From Palsa-465 sp963800475 (GTDB lineage: Bacteria; Actinomycetota; Thermoleophilia; Solirubrobacterales; Solirubrobacteraceae): DNA of 64,000 bases. The DNA is taken from assembly GCA_963800475.1 (NCBI GenBank), contig CAWDAZ010000001.1, positions 1-64,000 on the forward strand, read 5' to 3'. This document shows positions 9,208 through 16,639 of this stretch, piece after piece (within the stretch, counting starts at the first letter, position 1; each line of letters starts with the position of its first letter). The notes beneath the pieces were generated by a model that made no database searches, was not told where the DNA came from, and saw only the letters and a program-made list of their open reading frames with translations. Made by a program: the position numbers and the translations under genes.

Positions 9208-9804
9208 CTATGTGACCCGGGTAGAGGTCAGCCCGGGTCGCTCGCGAGCGAACTCGTCTGCGACGAGCTGGCCAGCCAGCTGGTCAGCCGGCGCGCCAGG
9301 CGGCATTAATCCGCGGATCAGTGCACCTCGCTGTGGCCAGGAGAGCTCGAGGTGCTCTCCTTGGTTGGCATGTTCGACGTACGCGACCAGTCCCGTGCGA
9401 TCCCAACAAGCAAGGACCCGGCCGATCCGGGCATGGTGCAGTCGCGACTCGTCCTCGAGGACCCAGACGCCGTCGCCGGCGAGCGCTAGTACGCAGTGCG
9501 CCGGAGGCCTTGCTCTGACGGTCGCGGGCGCGGCGGCGTCGACCTTCAGACCGATCCGCCGCTCGCACAGGGTCGCGACTTCGTCGGCCGATCTCCCCCG
9601 CCACGCGAGCGCATTCGGCAGGCGGATGCTGAGGCGACTGCGGGTCGATCGGCCACTCCAGCGGCAGAGCAAGAGCCAGGCTAGGAGCGCCGAGCCGGCG
9701 AAGCAGGCAGCCCAGACGAAGCGGTGCTCGTCGAGAGTCCCAAGGACCCCGACGATCATCATCAGAACTAGCAGGCGGCCGAAGAACAGGACCAGACGGG
9801 CCAC
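9208..9804 (-). CDS. Small membrane protein with cytoplasmic domain, function unknown
   Basis: A 198-residue protein with two hydrophobic segments at the N terminus (about residues 4-22 and 30-47), then a soluble domain of about 140 residues containing CVLALAGDGVWVLEDESRL and VGLVAYVEH-like strands, reminiscent of PH-like or DUF membrane-associated domains. The start is uncertain: GTG at 9804 is used, and the open frame continues upstream for about 30 codons without an ATG. It lies 9 bases upstream of the exported paralogue pair and is probably co-transcribed with it. Confidence 0.6.
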   Translation of the reverse strand: MARLVLFFGRLLVLMMIVGVLGTLDEHRFVWAACFAGSALLAWLLLCRWSGRSTRSRLSIRLPNALAWRGRSADEVATLCERRIGLKVDAAAPATVRARPPAHCVLALAGDGVWVLEDESRLHHARIGRVLACWDRTGLVAYVEHANQGEHLELSWPQRGALIRGLMPPGAPADQLAGQLVADEFARERPGLTSTRVT

Positions 9805-10276
9805 CAGCAGCCATCTGAGAACGAACCAGAAGGCGAGGACCTCGAGGAACAGCGCTGGCGCGTACCTGCCTGCGATGGATCACAAGGTACCGCCGGTCCG
9901 GGCGGGAACTTCACCGCTCCGTCAAACCATCGGCTGAGCGGAGCACTCCTATGTCGCCATTGCGGTCGCGCCGGTCGAAGCGGGGCCTGCGATCGCATCC
10001 GTGGCAATTCGATCGTGGGCTCAGCGACACCGCGGCTAGCAAAGCACTCGTCCAGCGTCTGGAGCTCCTCATCGCGAGCGGTGGAGACGTCTCCGAGATC
10101 GCCGCCGGTCGTCCTGACCGCAACTTTGACCGACCCGCGTTGTCTAACTGCCAGGCGGTCGGAGCGTGTGCTGAGATGCCTGGCTGGTGGCTTGACTGGC
10201 CAGTAGAGTCATCTACGACGCGCCCGGGGTCAGCCCCATTTCGCGCGTCCCGTGCAAGTCAACCTGGGGGATACGG
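9805..10276. other. Divergent intergenic region
   Basis: This lies between the minus-strand membrane-protein gene and the plus-strand PLD gene and should carry promoters for both. The only clear signal is the ribosome site GGGGGA just before 10277. TTGACT at about 10190 could be a -35 box, but no good -10 box is spaced from it. No gene is supported. Confidence 0.4.
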
Positions 10277-11926
10277 ATGTTGTCCTGTGGCAGCCAGCAA
10301 CGGCGGTTTGGCCGGCTCTTGACTGTCGCCGTGGTTGTCGCGGTGGTTTGGGCGCTTCCGGTAGCGGCAGCTAGCGCGGCGCAACCCACGCCGTACTTGG
10401 ATGCAATTGCTCGGACTCTGAATGAGCGCTCGCCGGGGACCGAGGGGAAGGTCTGGTGGATGACCCATGGCAACGAGCTTCCGTCAGGGTGGTTGCTTCA
10501 GACTCTGAACTGTTGGGGGCAGTCGCAGTGCACTGAGCCCCCGCCTGGCCAGAAGCAGATCCTTGAACGGATGACGGAGCTGATCGCCCGTGCCAAGGTC
10601 AGCGTCGACATCGCCGATCTGGTTGATCCGGGGGTCGGTCGGCTCGCTTTTCCGGACGGCAAGTACTACAGGGCCATTATTGACGGCCTGAAATTAGGGC
10701 ACCAGCGGCACCCAAACCAGGTGCCGCTCCTCCGGGTCTTGATTGGCAATTTTCCTCCGTTCATTCCCGACCCCGGCCAATACGGCAAGAACATAGACGC
10801 GGACGTCGGGAGCTGGTCAAGAGTGCTGATCGGCTACATGCGCACTGAGGTCGGCTCGCACAACCACGAAAAGATCTTGGATGTTGATGGGCAAACGGCA
10901 ATCGTCGGCGGCATGAACTATTGGCCCGGCGATTATGTGGATACCAAGAATCCGGTCAATGACCTGAACATGGAGGTCACGGGACCGGCAGCGGCCAAGG
11001 TCTCACAATTCACTGATCTGCTCTGGAAGTGGACGTGTGCTCACAGAGATCGGGCCGGCGTTAATTACTACCCTGGGCAAGGCTGCATTGCCGACATCCC
11101 CACAGCGCCAGCCCCAGTGGATCCGAATGGCGTGCCGATCATGGTTGTCGGCCACCTCGGCGAGTCGATTGATGTTCCCGGCAAGGTGAACGCGGAATCG
11201 GCACCGATCCCGAAGCGTTTTCAAGACGGCAACGCAGGCTGCCCTATCCCCAGGCGGTTTTACCCGAAGGTCGGCAACATCAACGACCCCAACGACAGCC
11301 GCTCCTATGAGTACCGCAACCCAGGAGAGACGGCCCTCCGGGCGTTGATCGCAACCGCGAAGCACTCGGTGTTCATCTCCCAGCAGGATCTCTTGTCGTG
11401 CATTGCGGTGCCGGGGCTCCGATTCGACGCAAAATTTGATGAGCGGATGATCGCCGCGCTGGCGGGCAGGATCAAAGCGTTCGGAAAAGTAAGACTGCCT
11501 GTGATCAAGATCGTGGTGTCCCACGCGCCCAACTTTCTTGAGGATTACGCAAACGGTTTCGATCTCAAGGACATCGCTGTAGTGCTCAAGGACCAGCTGA
11601 TGAAGGAATATGGGATGTCAGCCAAGGATGCGCGTGACGCCATCTGCGGAAACGTGGGACTCACGTATCTATCAAATGATGGGTCAGCGAAATGGAAGGA
11701 CGGCAAGAACTTCCACAACCACGCGAAGCTGATCTCCGTCGATGACAAAGCGTTCTACATCGGCTCAGAAAACTTCTACCCCTCGAAGCTTCAGGAGCTC
11801 GGCTTGATCGTCGAGAATCCTGCCGCCTCGAAGCGTCTAAAAGACGACTATCTCGACCCTATGTGGGCGAACTCTTACCAGCGGTCGTTCATCGACGCTG
11901 GCCGCAACGTCTGTGGGAGCTTCTAG
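10277..11926 (+). CDS. Secreted phospholipase D-like (HKD) protein
   Basis: A 549-residue protein with an N-terminal signal peptide (LLTVAVVVAVVWALPVAAASA). It has both HKD motifs of the phospholipase D superfamily: H197-x-K199-x4-D204 within SHNHEKILDVDGQTAIVGG, and H482-x-K484-x4-D489 within NHAKLISVDDKAFYIGSEN. The first is followed by GGMNYW and the second by ENFYPS, as usual. The paired motifs form one active site that transfers phosphatidyl or other phosphodiester groups. Several Cys residues suit an extracellular protein. ATG at 10277 is preceded by GGGGGA. It is probably secreted and acts on lipids or nucleic acid outside the cell; the substrate is unknown. It stands alone. Confidence 0.88.
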   Translation: MLSCGSQQRRFGRLLTVAVVVAVVWALPVAAASAAQPTPYLDAIARTLNERSPGTEGKVWWMTHGNELPSGWLLQTLNCWGQSQCTEPPPGQKQILERMTELIARAKVSVDIADLVDPGVGRLAFPDGKYYRAIIDGLKLGHQRHPNQVPLLRVLIGNFPPFIPDPGQYGKNIDADVGSWSRVLIGYMRTEVGSHNHEKILDVDGQTAIVGGMNYWPGDYVDTKNPVNDLNMEVTGPAAAKVSQFTDLLWKWTCAHRDRAGVNYYPGQGCIADIPTAPAPVDPNGVPIMVVGHLGESIDVPGKVNAESAPIPKRFQDGNAGCPIPRRFYPKVGNINDPNDSRSYEYRNPGETALRALIATAKHSVFISQQDLLSCIAVPGLRFDAKFDERMIAALAGRIKAFGKVRLPVIKIVVSHAPNFLEDYANGFDLKDIAVVLKDQLMKEYGMSAKDARDAICGNVGLTYLSNDGSAKWKDGKNFHNHAKLISVDDKAFYIGSENFYPSKLQELGLIVENPAASKRLKDDYLDPMWANSYQRSFIDAGRNVCGSF

Positions 11927-12575
11927 CCCCAATCAGCCGGGTAGCCACGAGAGTGTCGTCACAGCAATGCTTCAAGCCCTGTAATCGCGTGGACGCGGTC
12001 ACCGCTCGAGTGCTGGCGGTTCCGGGCGAGCGATAGCCGGCCACATGGGTTTGCCTGCCAAGCCATTGCGGGGCGACACGGCTGCTGAATCAGGTCAAAC
12101 TCAGCACAGTGGAGCCGGTCGCGACGTGCTCGCTCGTCGTCCATCCCGGCGCCGGCGCCAGACCGCCGCTCATGCCCGAGTGACGGACTCTCGCTCGCCC
12201 GTACGACTACGTGGTCGCCATTGCGGAAGTCCCGAACGGCGGGTCGGCTGCTACGAAAGCAGAAGTCAGCGCGCGGCTTGCGCGGACGATCGCGTGTAGC
12301 CCAAAGCGGAAGCCAGCAGTGATGCATCTGGGCTTCTGCTTCTGGCGATTAGCAGGGGAGGATCGACGATCCCTGAGGCACCTCCTTTGCTGTCAACGGT
12401 GAAGTATTGCTCCACGTCGCGATCGCTGCTGCGGGCATTACGAGCGAGCACTCTCACGAGTGACGGGCACACTCGGCGCAGAAGCCGTGAGGTTGGCGCG
12501 CCAGTCGATCAGCAAACAGTCGGATCGGCGACGGGACGCGAACGCCGTCCCCGGACAGCGCGCCCACACAGGTGG
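11927..12575. other. 650-bp region without a supported gene
   Basis: Only overlapping frames of low-complexity composition are present, with no ribosome site or family resemblance. It may contain the PLD terminator and relics of older genes. Confidence 0.4.
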
Positions 12576-13007
12576 TCAAGACGGCGGTCGCCAACCTCTG
12601 GGCAGGGTCGTCTGACCCACCTCGATCAGGTAGCCGTCGGGGTCGCGTATGTAGCAGCGGATCTCGGTCTCGTGCTGCTTGGGAGGCGTCAGGAATTGGG
12701 CGCCCCGCGCGCTCCACTGGTTGTACGCAGCTTGGATGTCCGCGACCCGGATGTTGAGGAAGCTGCTCACCCGATCTGGGTCGGGCTGCGTTTCGAGCGT
12801 GACGGTCGGCTTGTCGTCCGTCGGACCTCCTCCGACGTTGATGATGATCCAACTGTTGGCTAGCGCGACATACGTCACCTCGTCTTTCAGCTCGCCGGAG
12901 ATGACTGTCTTGCCGCCAAGTACTTCGGTGTAGAAGCGGCGGGAACGCTCGACATCATCTGAAACGATGAAGTGGGCCAAGACCATCTTCTCGTCGATGG
13001 GGCTCAT
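12576..13007 (-). CDS. VOC-family (glyoxalase/bleomycin resistance-like) protein
   Basis: A 143-residue single-VOC protein. It begins with KMVLAHFIVSDDVERSRRFY, has beta strands at VTYVALANSWIIINVGG, the second half module FLNIRVADIQAAYNQWSARG, and ends with RCYIRDPDGYLIEVGQT, where the terminal Glu is the usual metal ligand. VOC enzymes are metal-dependent lyases, dioxygenases or resistance proteins; the substrate is unknown. ATG at 13007 is chosen because GGAGG lies 7 bases upstream; the open frame extends 65 codons further with no ribosome site. It is divergent from the epoxide hydrolase. Confidence 0.85.
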   Translation of the reverse strand: MSPIDEKMVLAHFIVSDDVERSRRFYTEVLGGKTVISGELKDEVTYVALANSWIIINVGGGPTDDKPTVTLETQPDPDRVSSFLNIRVADIQAAYNQWSARGAQFLTPPKQHETEIRCYIRDPDGYLIEVGQTTLPRGWRPPS

Positions 13008-13352
13008 GATGACCTCCGTTGTTGGCGTTGACTCCATAGTCGCGCCTTGTACCGGCATCGCGCCTGTGTGTACCCCTAGTCCGATGCCGCCGGTCGCTGC
13101 CCGGGCGCTGCGCGGTCGCCGCCCCTTTTCGCGCAACGGTGTGGCGGAGTGGGTGGAGCGGATTGTCCGCCGCGGGGCTTCTGTGCGGGCTGCATTCCGC
13201 ATGTGTCGGTGGTGCGGGACCTCTCCCGGGCGGCAACCGATCGATTGGGAGGTCTTGACAGTTCCGCTCGCAGGGAGGAGTGTGCGCTGGTACTACACGG
13301 GGAGGCGCGCGGACCGGGCCCTGACGCGGCGACACGACCTTAGGAGGTTGAG
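13008..13352. other. Divergent promoter region between VOC and epoxide hydrolase genes
   Basis: It carries ribosome sites at both ends (ggaggtcatc before 13007 on the minus strand and aggaggttgag before 13353). A perfect TTGACA sits at 13256-13261 on the plus strand, but no convincing -10 box follows at 16-18 bases. No gene is supported. Confidence 0.4.
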
Positions 13353-14597
13353 ATGTCCGCTACAGAAGTTGGAGAGCAGACGGGCAGTGATAACGCCGCT
13401 GTTCGGCCGTTTCAGGTCGGTTTTTCGGAGGAGGAGCTCAGCGACTTGCGGAGGCGCGTAAGCGCGACGAGGTGGCCTGAGCGCGAGACGGTCAGCGACG
13501 ACTCGCAGGGCGTGCGGCTCGCGATGATGCAGGAGCTCGCGCGCTACTGGGCGACCGAGTACGACTGGCGCGAGTGCGAGGCGAAGCTGAACGCCCTGCC
13601 GAACTTCATAACGGAGATCGACGGGCTGGACATTCATTTCATTCACGTCCGCTCTCAGCACGAGGACGCGCTCCCGCTGATCGTCACCCATGGGTGGCCT
13701 GGCTCGATCATCGAGCAGCTGAAGATCATCGAGCCGCTCACCAGCCCCACCGCGCACGGCGCGAGCGCATCGGACGGGTTCCATCTGGTGATTCCCTCGC
13801 TGCCGGGGCACGGGTTCTCCGCCAAGCCGACCGCCACCGGGTGGGATCCTGTCCGGATCGCGCGTGCGTGGGTGCTGCTGATGAAGCGGCTCGGGTACAC
13901 CCGGTTTGTCGCGCAGGGCGGCGATTGGGGTGCGGCTGTCACGCAGACGATGGGTGCACAGGCAGCCGCGGAGTTGCTCGGCATTCACTCCAACATGCCG
14001 GGTACCGCGCCACCCGAGCTCGTGCCGGGGTTCGAGCGCGGAGACCCGCCGCCCGCCGATCTCTCCGATGAGGAGCGACGTGCGTACGAGCAATTGAGCA
14101 ACTTCTACGCGAAGCACGTTGCCTACGCACAGATCATGACGACGCGCCCGCAAACGTTGTACGGCCTGGCGGACTCCCCTGCCGATCTCGCGGCGTTCAT
14201 GCTTGACCACGGCGACGGCACCGGCCAGCCCGGGCTCGTGGAAAAGGTCCTTCAGGGGACATACCAGAGCGACCTCACACGAGACGATCTCCTCGACAAC
14301 ATCACGCTCTACTGGCTCACGAACACGGGGGTCTCCACGGCTCGCCTCTACTGGGAGAACAAGGCGGACTTCTTCGACGCCAAGAACATCACGATCCCGT
14401 TCGCGATAAGCGTGTTTCCCGAAGAGCTCTACGAGGCCCCGCGGAGCTGGGCAGAGCGCGCGTATCCCAACAACCTCATCTACTACAACAAGCTCGACAG
14501 GGGCGGGCACTTCGCGGCCTGGGAGCAGCCGCAACTCTTCTCCGAGGAGATGCGCGCCGGCTTCAGACCACTGCGCAAGCAGGGAGCGACAAACTGA
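13353..14597 (+). CDS. Epoxide hydrolase (EHN domain plus alpha/beta hydrolase)
   Basis: A 414-residue protein of microsomal-type epoxide hydrolase architecture. The N-terminal EHN domain starts RPFQVGFSEEELSDLRRRV. The alpha/beta-hydrolase core follows, with oxyanion motif HGWPGS (113-118), nucleophile Asp191 in GGDWGA, lid region, and catalytic His386 in GGHFAAWEQP. Such enzymes open epoxides to diols through an alkyl-enzyme ester. The start ATG has a strong AGGAGG 5-6 bases upstream. It is followed after a gap by a thioredoxin-like gene; no operon partner is obvious. Confidence 0.93.
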   Translation: MSATEVGEQTGSDNAAVRPFQVGFSEEELSDLRRRVSATRWPERETVSDDSQGVRLAMMQELARYWATEYDWRECEAKLNALPNFITEIDGLDIHFIHVRSQHEDALPLIVTHGWPGSIIEQLKIIEPLTSPTAHGASASDGFHLVIPSLPGHGFSAKPTATGWDPVRIARAWVLLMKRLGYTRFVAQGGDWGAAVTQTMGAQAAAELLGIHSNMPGTAPPELVPGFERGDPPPADLSDEERRAYEQLSNFYAKHVAYAQIMTTRPQTLYGLADSPADLAAFMLDHGDGTGQPGLVEKVLQGTYQSDLTRDDLLDNITLYWLTNTGVSTARLYWENKADFFDAKNITIPFAISVFPEELYEAPRSWAERAYPNNLIYYNKLDRGGHFAAWEQPQLFSEEMRAGFRPLRKQGATN

Positions 14598-14688
14598 CGA
14601 GCGCCGCCCGCGGCTGTCTCTGGCGGCTAGGGCTGATGGCGAGGCTGAATAAGACCAGCTCGAGCAATGGCTCGCCGAGGGTCCGGTC

Positions 14689-14880
14689 ATGACGGTGCCC
14701 ACCATCAGGCTCGAAGGTGACGCTAGCGGTGCGCTCGATCCGGACCCGAGTGCATACCGAGCGAAGTTCTCTGGCAAGCACTCGCGCCGGACAGTCGAGC
14801 GCGGCATCGGATACACAGTTTCCCAGGAAGCTCCGGAGGCTTGTGCGCGGGCGATCGTCGACGTCGACGGTGCGACGTGA
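14689..14880 (+). CDS. Possible small protein upstream of the thioredoxin-like gene
   Basis: A 63-codon frame starting MTVPTIRLEGDASGAL whose TGA overlaps the GTG start of the next gene as GTGA, an arrangement typical of coupled genes. A weak gaggg lies 8 bases before its ATG. No family is recognised and a minus-strand frame overlaps it, so it may be chance. Confidence 0.25.
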   Translation: MTVPTIRLEGDASGALDPDPSAYRAKFSGKHSRRTVERGIGYTVSQEAPEACARAIVDVDGAT

Positions 14881-15887
14881 GCTGGCGCGACGTTTTCCGC
14901 CACGGAGGGCCGGCTCCGATGTCTTCCGAGGGCCACCTCCCTGGTTTCGACGGGGCGACCGGGTGGCTCAACTCGCCTCGGCTCACCGCGGCGGACGTCG
15001 GGGGGAAGGTTGTTCTCGTCGACTTCTGGACGTTCACGTGCATCAACTGGCTCCGCACGCTCTCTTACGTCCGCGCGTGGGCCGAGAAGTACCACGATCG
15101 GGGGTTGGTCACCGTTGGCGTGCACACGCCCGAGTTCCCGTTCGAGCAAGACCTCGACAACGTCCGCCAAGCCGTGAAGGACATGAGGATCGAATATCCG
15201 ATCGCGATCGACAGCGACTATGGGGTCTGGCGCGCGTTCAGCAACCACTACTGGCCCGCCGTGTACATCGCCGACGCGGAGGGACGAATCCGGCACCACC
15301 AATTCGGCGAGGGTCGCTACGAAGAGTGCGAACGGGTCATTCAGCGGTTGCTGCGCGAGGGCGGGGGCGAGGGCGTCGGCGACGCTCTGGTCTCCGTAGC
15401 TGCCGACGGTTTCGAGGCTCAAGCGGACTGGACGAACCTGGCGTCGCCCGAGACGTACCTCGGCTACGAGCAAACTCAGAACTTCGCGTCTCCCGGTGGT
15501 GTCGCGTTCGACGAGTCTCGAACGTACGTCGCACCAGACTCGTTGAGGCTCAACCACTGGGCTCTCTCCGGGGACTGGACGATCGAGAGCGGGGCCAGCG
15601 TGCTGAACCGAGCCGACGGAGGGATCGCGTTCCGCTTCCATGCCCGCGACGTGCATCTCGTCCTGCGACGACGGGAGCGAGGGACGTCCGTGCCGTTCCG
15701 AGTGCTCATCGACGGCGAACCTCCCGGCGACGCGCATGGGCTCGATGTGGACGAAGAAGGCCACGGAACGGTGGCCCAACCACGGCTCTATCAGCTCGTT
15801 CGCCAACGGGGATCGATCACCGACCGCACGTTCGAGATCACCTTCCTCGCCCCCGGCGTCGAGGCCTACGTGCTCACCTTCGGCTAG
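14877..15887 (+). CDS. DipZ-like thioredoxin-fold protein with C-terminal beta-sandwich
   Basis: A 336-residue protein. The first 150 residues are a TlpA/DipZ-type thioredoxin fold: VVLVDFWTFTCINW, VTVGVHTPEFPFEQ, YPIAIDSDYGVWRAF and YWPAVYIADAEGRI (cis-Pro region). The active-site motif is C55-I-N-W58, where relatives have CINC, so the resolving Cys is lost and disulfide exchange is doubtful. The C-terminal 180 residues (GYEQTQNFASPGG and onward) match the jelly-roll domain at the end of DipZ proteins. The membrane domain of DipZ (CcdA) is absent. The start at GTG 14877 is favoured by overlap with the previous frame; ATG at 14919 is the alternative. Confidence 0.85.
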   Translation: MSWRDVFRHGGPAPMSSEGHLPGFDGATGWLNSPRLTAADVGGKVVLVDFWTFTCINWLRTLSYVRAWAEKYHDRGLVTVGVHTPEFPFEQDLDNVRQAVKDMRIEYPIAIDSDYGVWRAFSNHYWPAVYIADAEGRIRHHQFGEGRYEECERVIQRLLREGGGEGVGDALVSVAADGFEAQADWTNLASPETYLGYEQTQNFASPGGVAFDESRTYVAPDSLRLNHWALSGDWTIESGASVLNRADGGIAFRFHARDVHLVLRRRERGTSVPFRVLIDGEPPGDAHGLDVDEEGHGTVAQPRLYQLVRQRGSITDRTFEITFLAPGVEAYVLTFG

Positions 15888-15891
15888 CACG

Positions 15892-16104
15892 ATGCGCCGC
15901 TCGGTTGCGACCTTCCCAAAGCGGACAGAGGCAGAGGTAGCTCAGGGACTGCTCGCCTCAGCGGGGATTGCCGCGTGGGTGGTAGCCGATGACGCCGGCG
16001 GGGCCTTCCCGTTTGCGCTCTCGGGTGGAGCACAAGTAGTCGTCGAGGAGCGCGATCTGGAGGCCGCCGCCAAGGTACTGGTCGGCAAGACCGACCAGAC
16101 CTGA
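15892..16104 (+). CDS. DUF2007-type small protein
   Basis: A 70-residue protein: RSVATFPKRTEAEVAQGLLA, then AGIAAWVVADDAGG and AQVVVEERDLEAAAKVL. This beta-alpha-beta ferredoxin-like pattern is that of the DUF2007 putative signal-transducing proteins. The ATG lies 4 bases after the stop of the thioredoxin-like gene, so the two are probably co-transcribed. Function unknown. Confidence 0.72.
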   Translation: MRRSVATFPKRTEAEVAQGLLASAGIAAWVVADDAGGAFPFALSGGAQVVVEERDLEAAAKVLVGKTDQT

Positions 16105-16167
16105 CCGAGCCCGGGCTCGAGGTAGGTTCGGTCTGCTAGATGAAGTGCAAGACGCAGAGGTGGCCAG

Positions 16168-16365
16168 TCAAGGACTACCTCCCAGGCGATCCATCAGTAG
16201 TTCTGGGTCCAAGCCGTAGCGCGCGAGGATCTGCTGGTCGCGCTGAAGGTCGAACGGGTCGGGCAGTTGACCGAGGACCTCGCTGATGAACTCATCCGAG
16301 TAGCCAGCACGGCGGAAGAGCCGCGCGGCTTCCTCGTGAGATCGGGGCGCCGGATCGGAGGCCAC
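16168..16365 (-). CDS. Small helical protein, function unknown
   Basis: A 65-residue acidic, helical protein (HEEAARLFRRAGYSDEFISE and DPFDLQRDQQILARYGLDPE). Its composition is like real coding sequence, and small conserved proteins of this style occur in actinobacteria. No ribosome site stands out and no function is recognised. Confidence 0.5.
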   Translation of the reverse strand: MASDPAPRSHEEAARLFRRAGYSDEFISEVLGQLPDPFDLQRDQQILARYGLDPELLMDRLGGSP

Positions 16366-16639
16366 ACGATGAGCATACGATCACGATCCCACGCTGGGGT
16401 GTATCGCGATCGCATTCGTCCGCCCGGCGGGTGTGCGGCCAGCGATCGCCTCGGCGACGCCTCGATCGTCCCGACACCGAGCTGGCGCCCGATCAGATTG
16501 CTACGCGAGCGATCCTCCGCGTCCCGACCCGCTTTGATGTCCGGACGCGCCTGTGGGCGCAGAGGCCCGGCGGTCCCCCTTTGCGCGGGTGCGCCGAGAC
16601 TGCCTCGGCGCCATGAAGAAAGGAAGATCGACATGACGT
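16366..16639. other. Intergenic region and 5' exon of intron 2
   Basis: No gene is supported. The last bases before about 16640 are the presumed insertion site of the second group II intron. Confidence 0.35.

Noticed and set aside
11959..12327. 122-residue minus-strand frame between PLD and VOC genes
   Set aside because: Arg/His/Cys-rich composition of a chance frame, with no ribosome site.
13256..13261. Perfect TTGACA as a -35 box before the epoxide hydrolase
   Set aside because: No acceptable -10 hexamer at 16-18 bases; a lone hexamer is weak evidence in GC-rich DNA.
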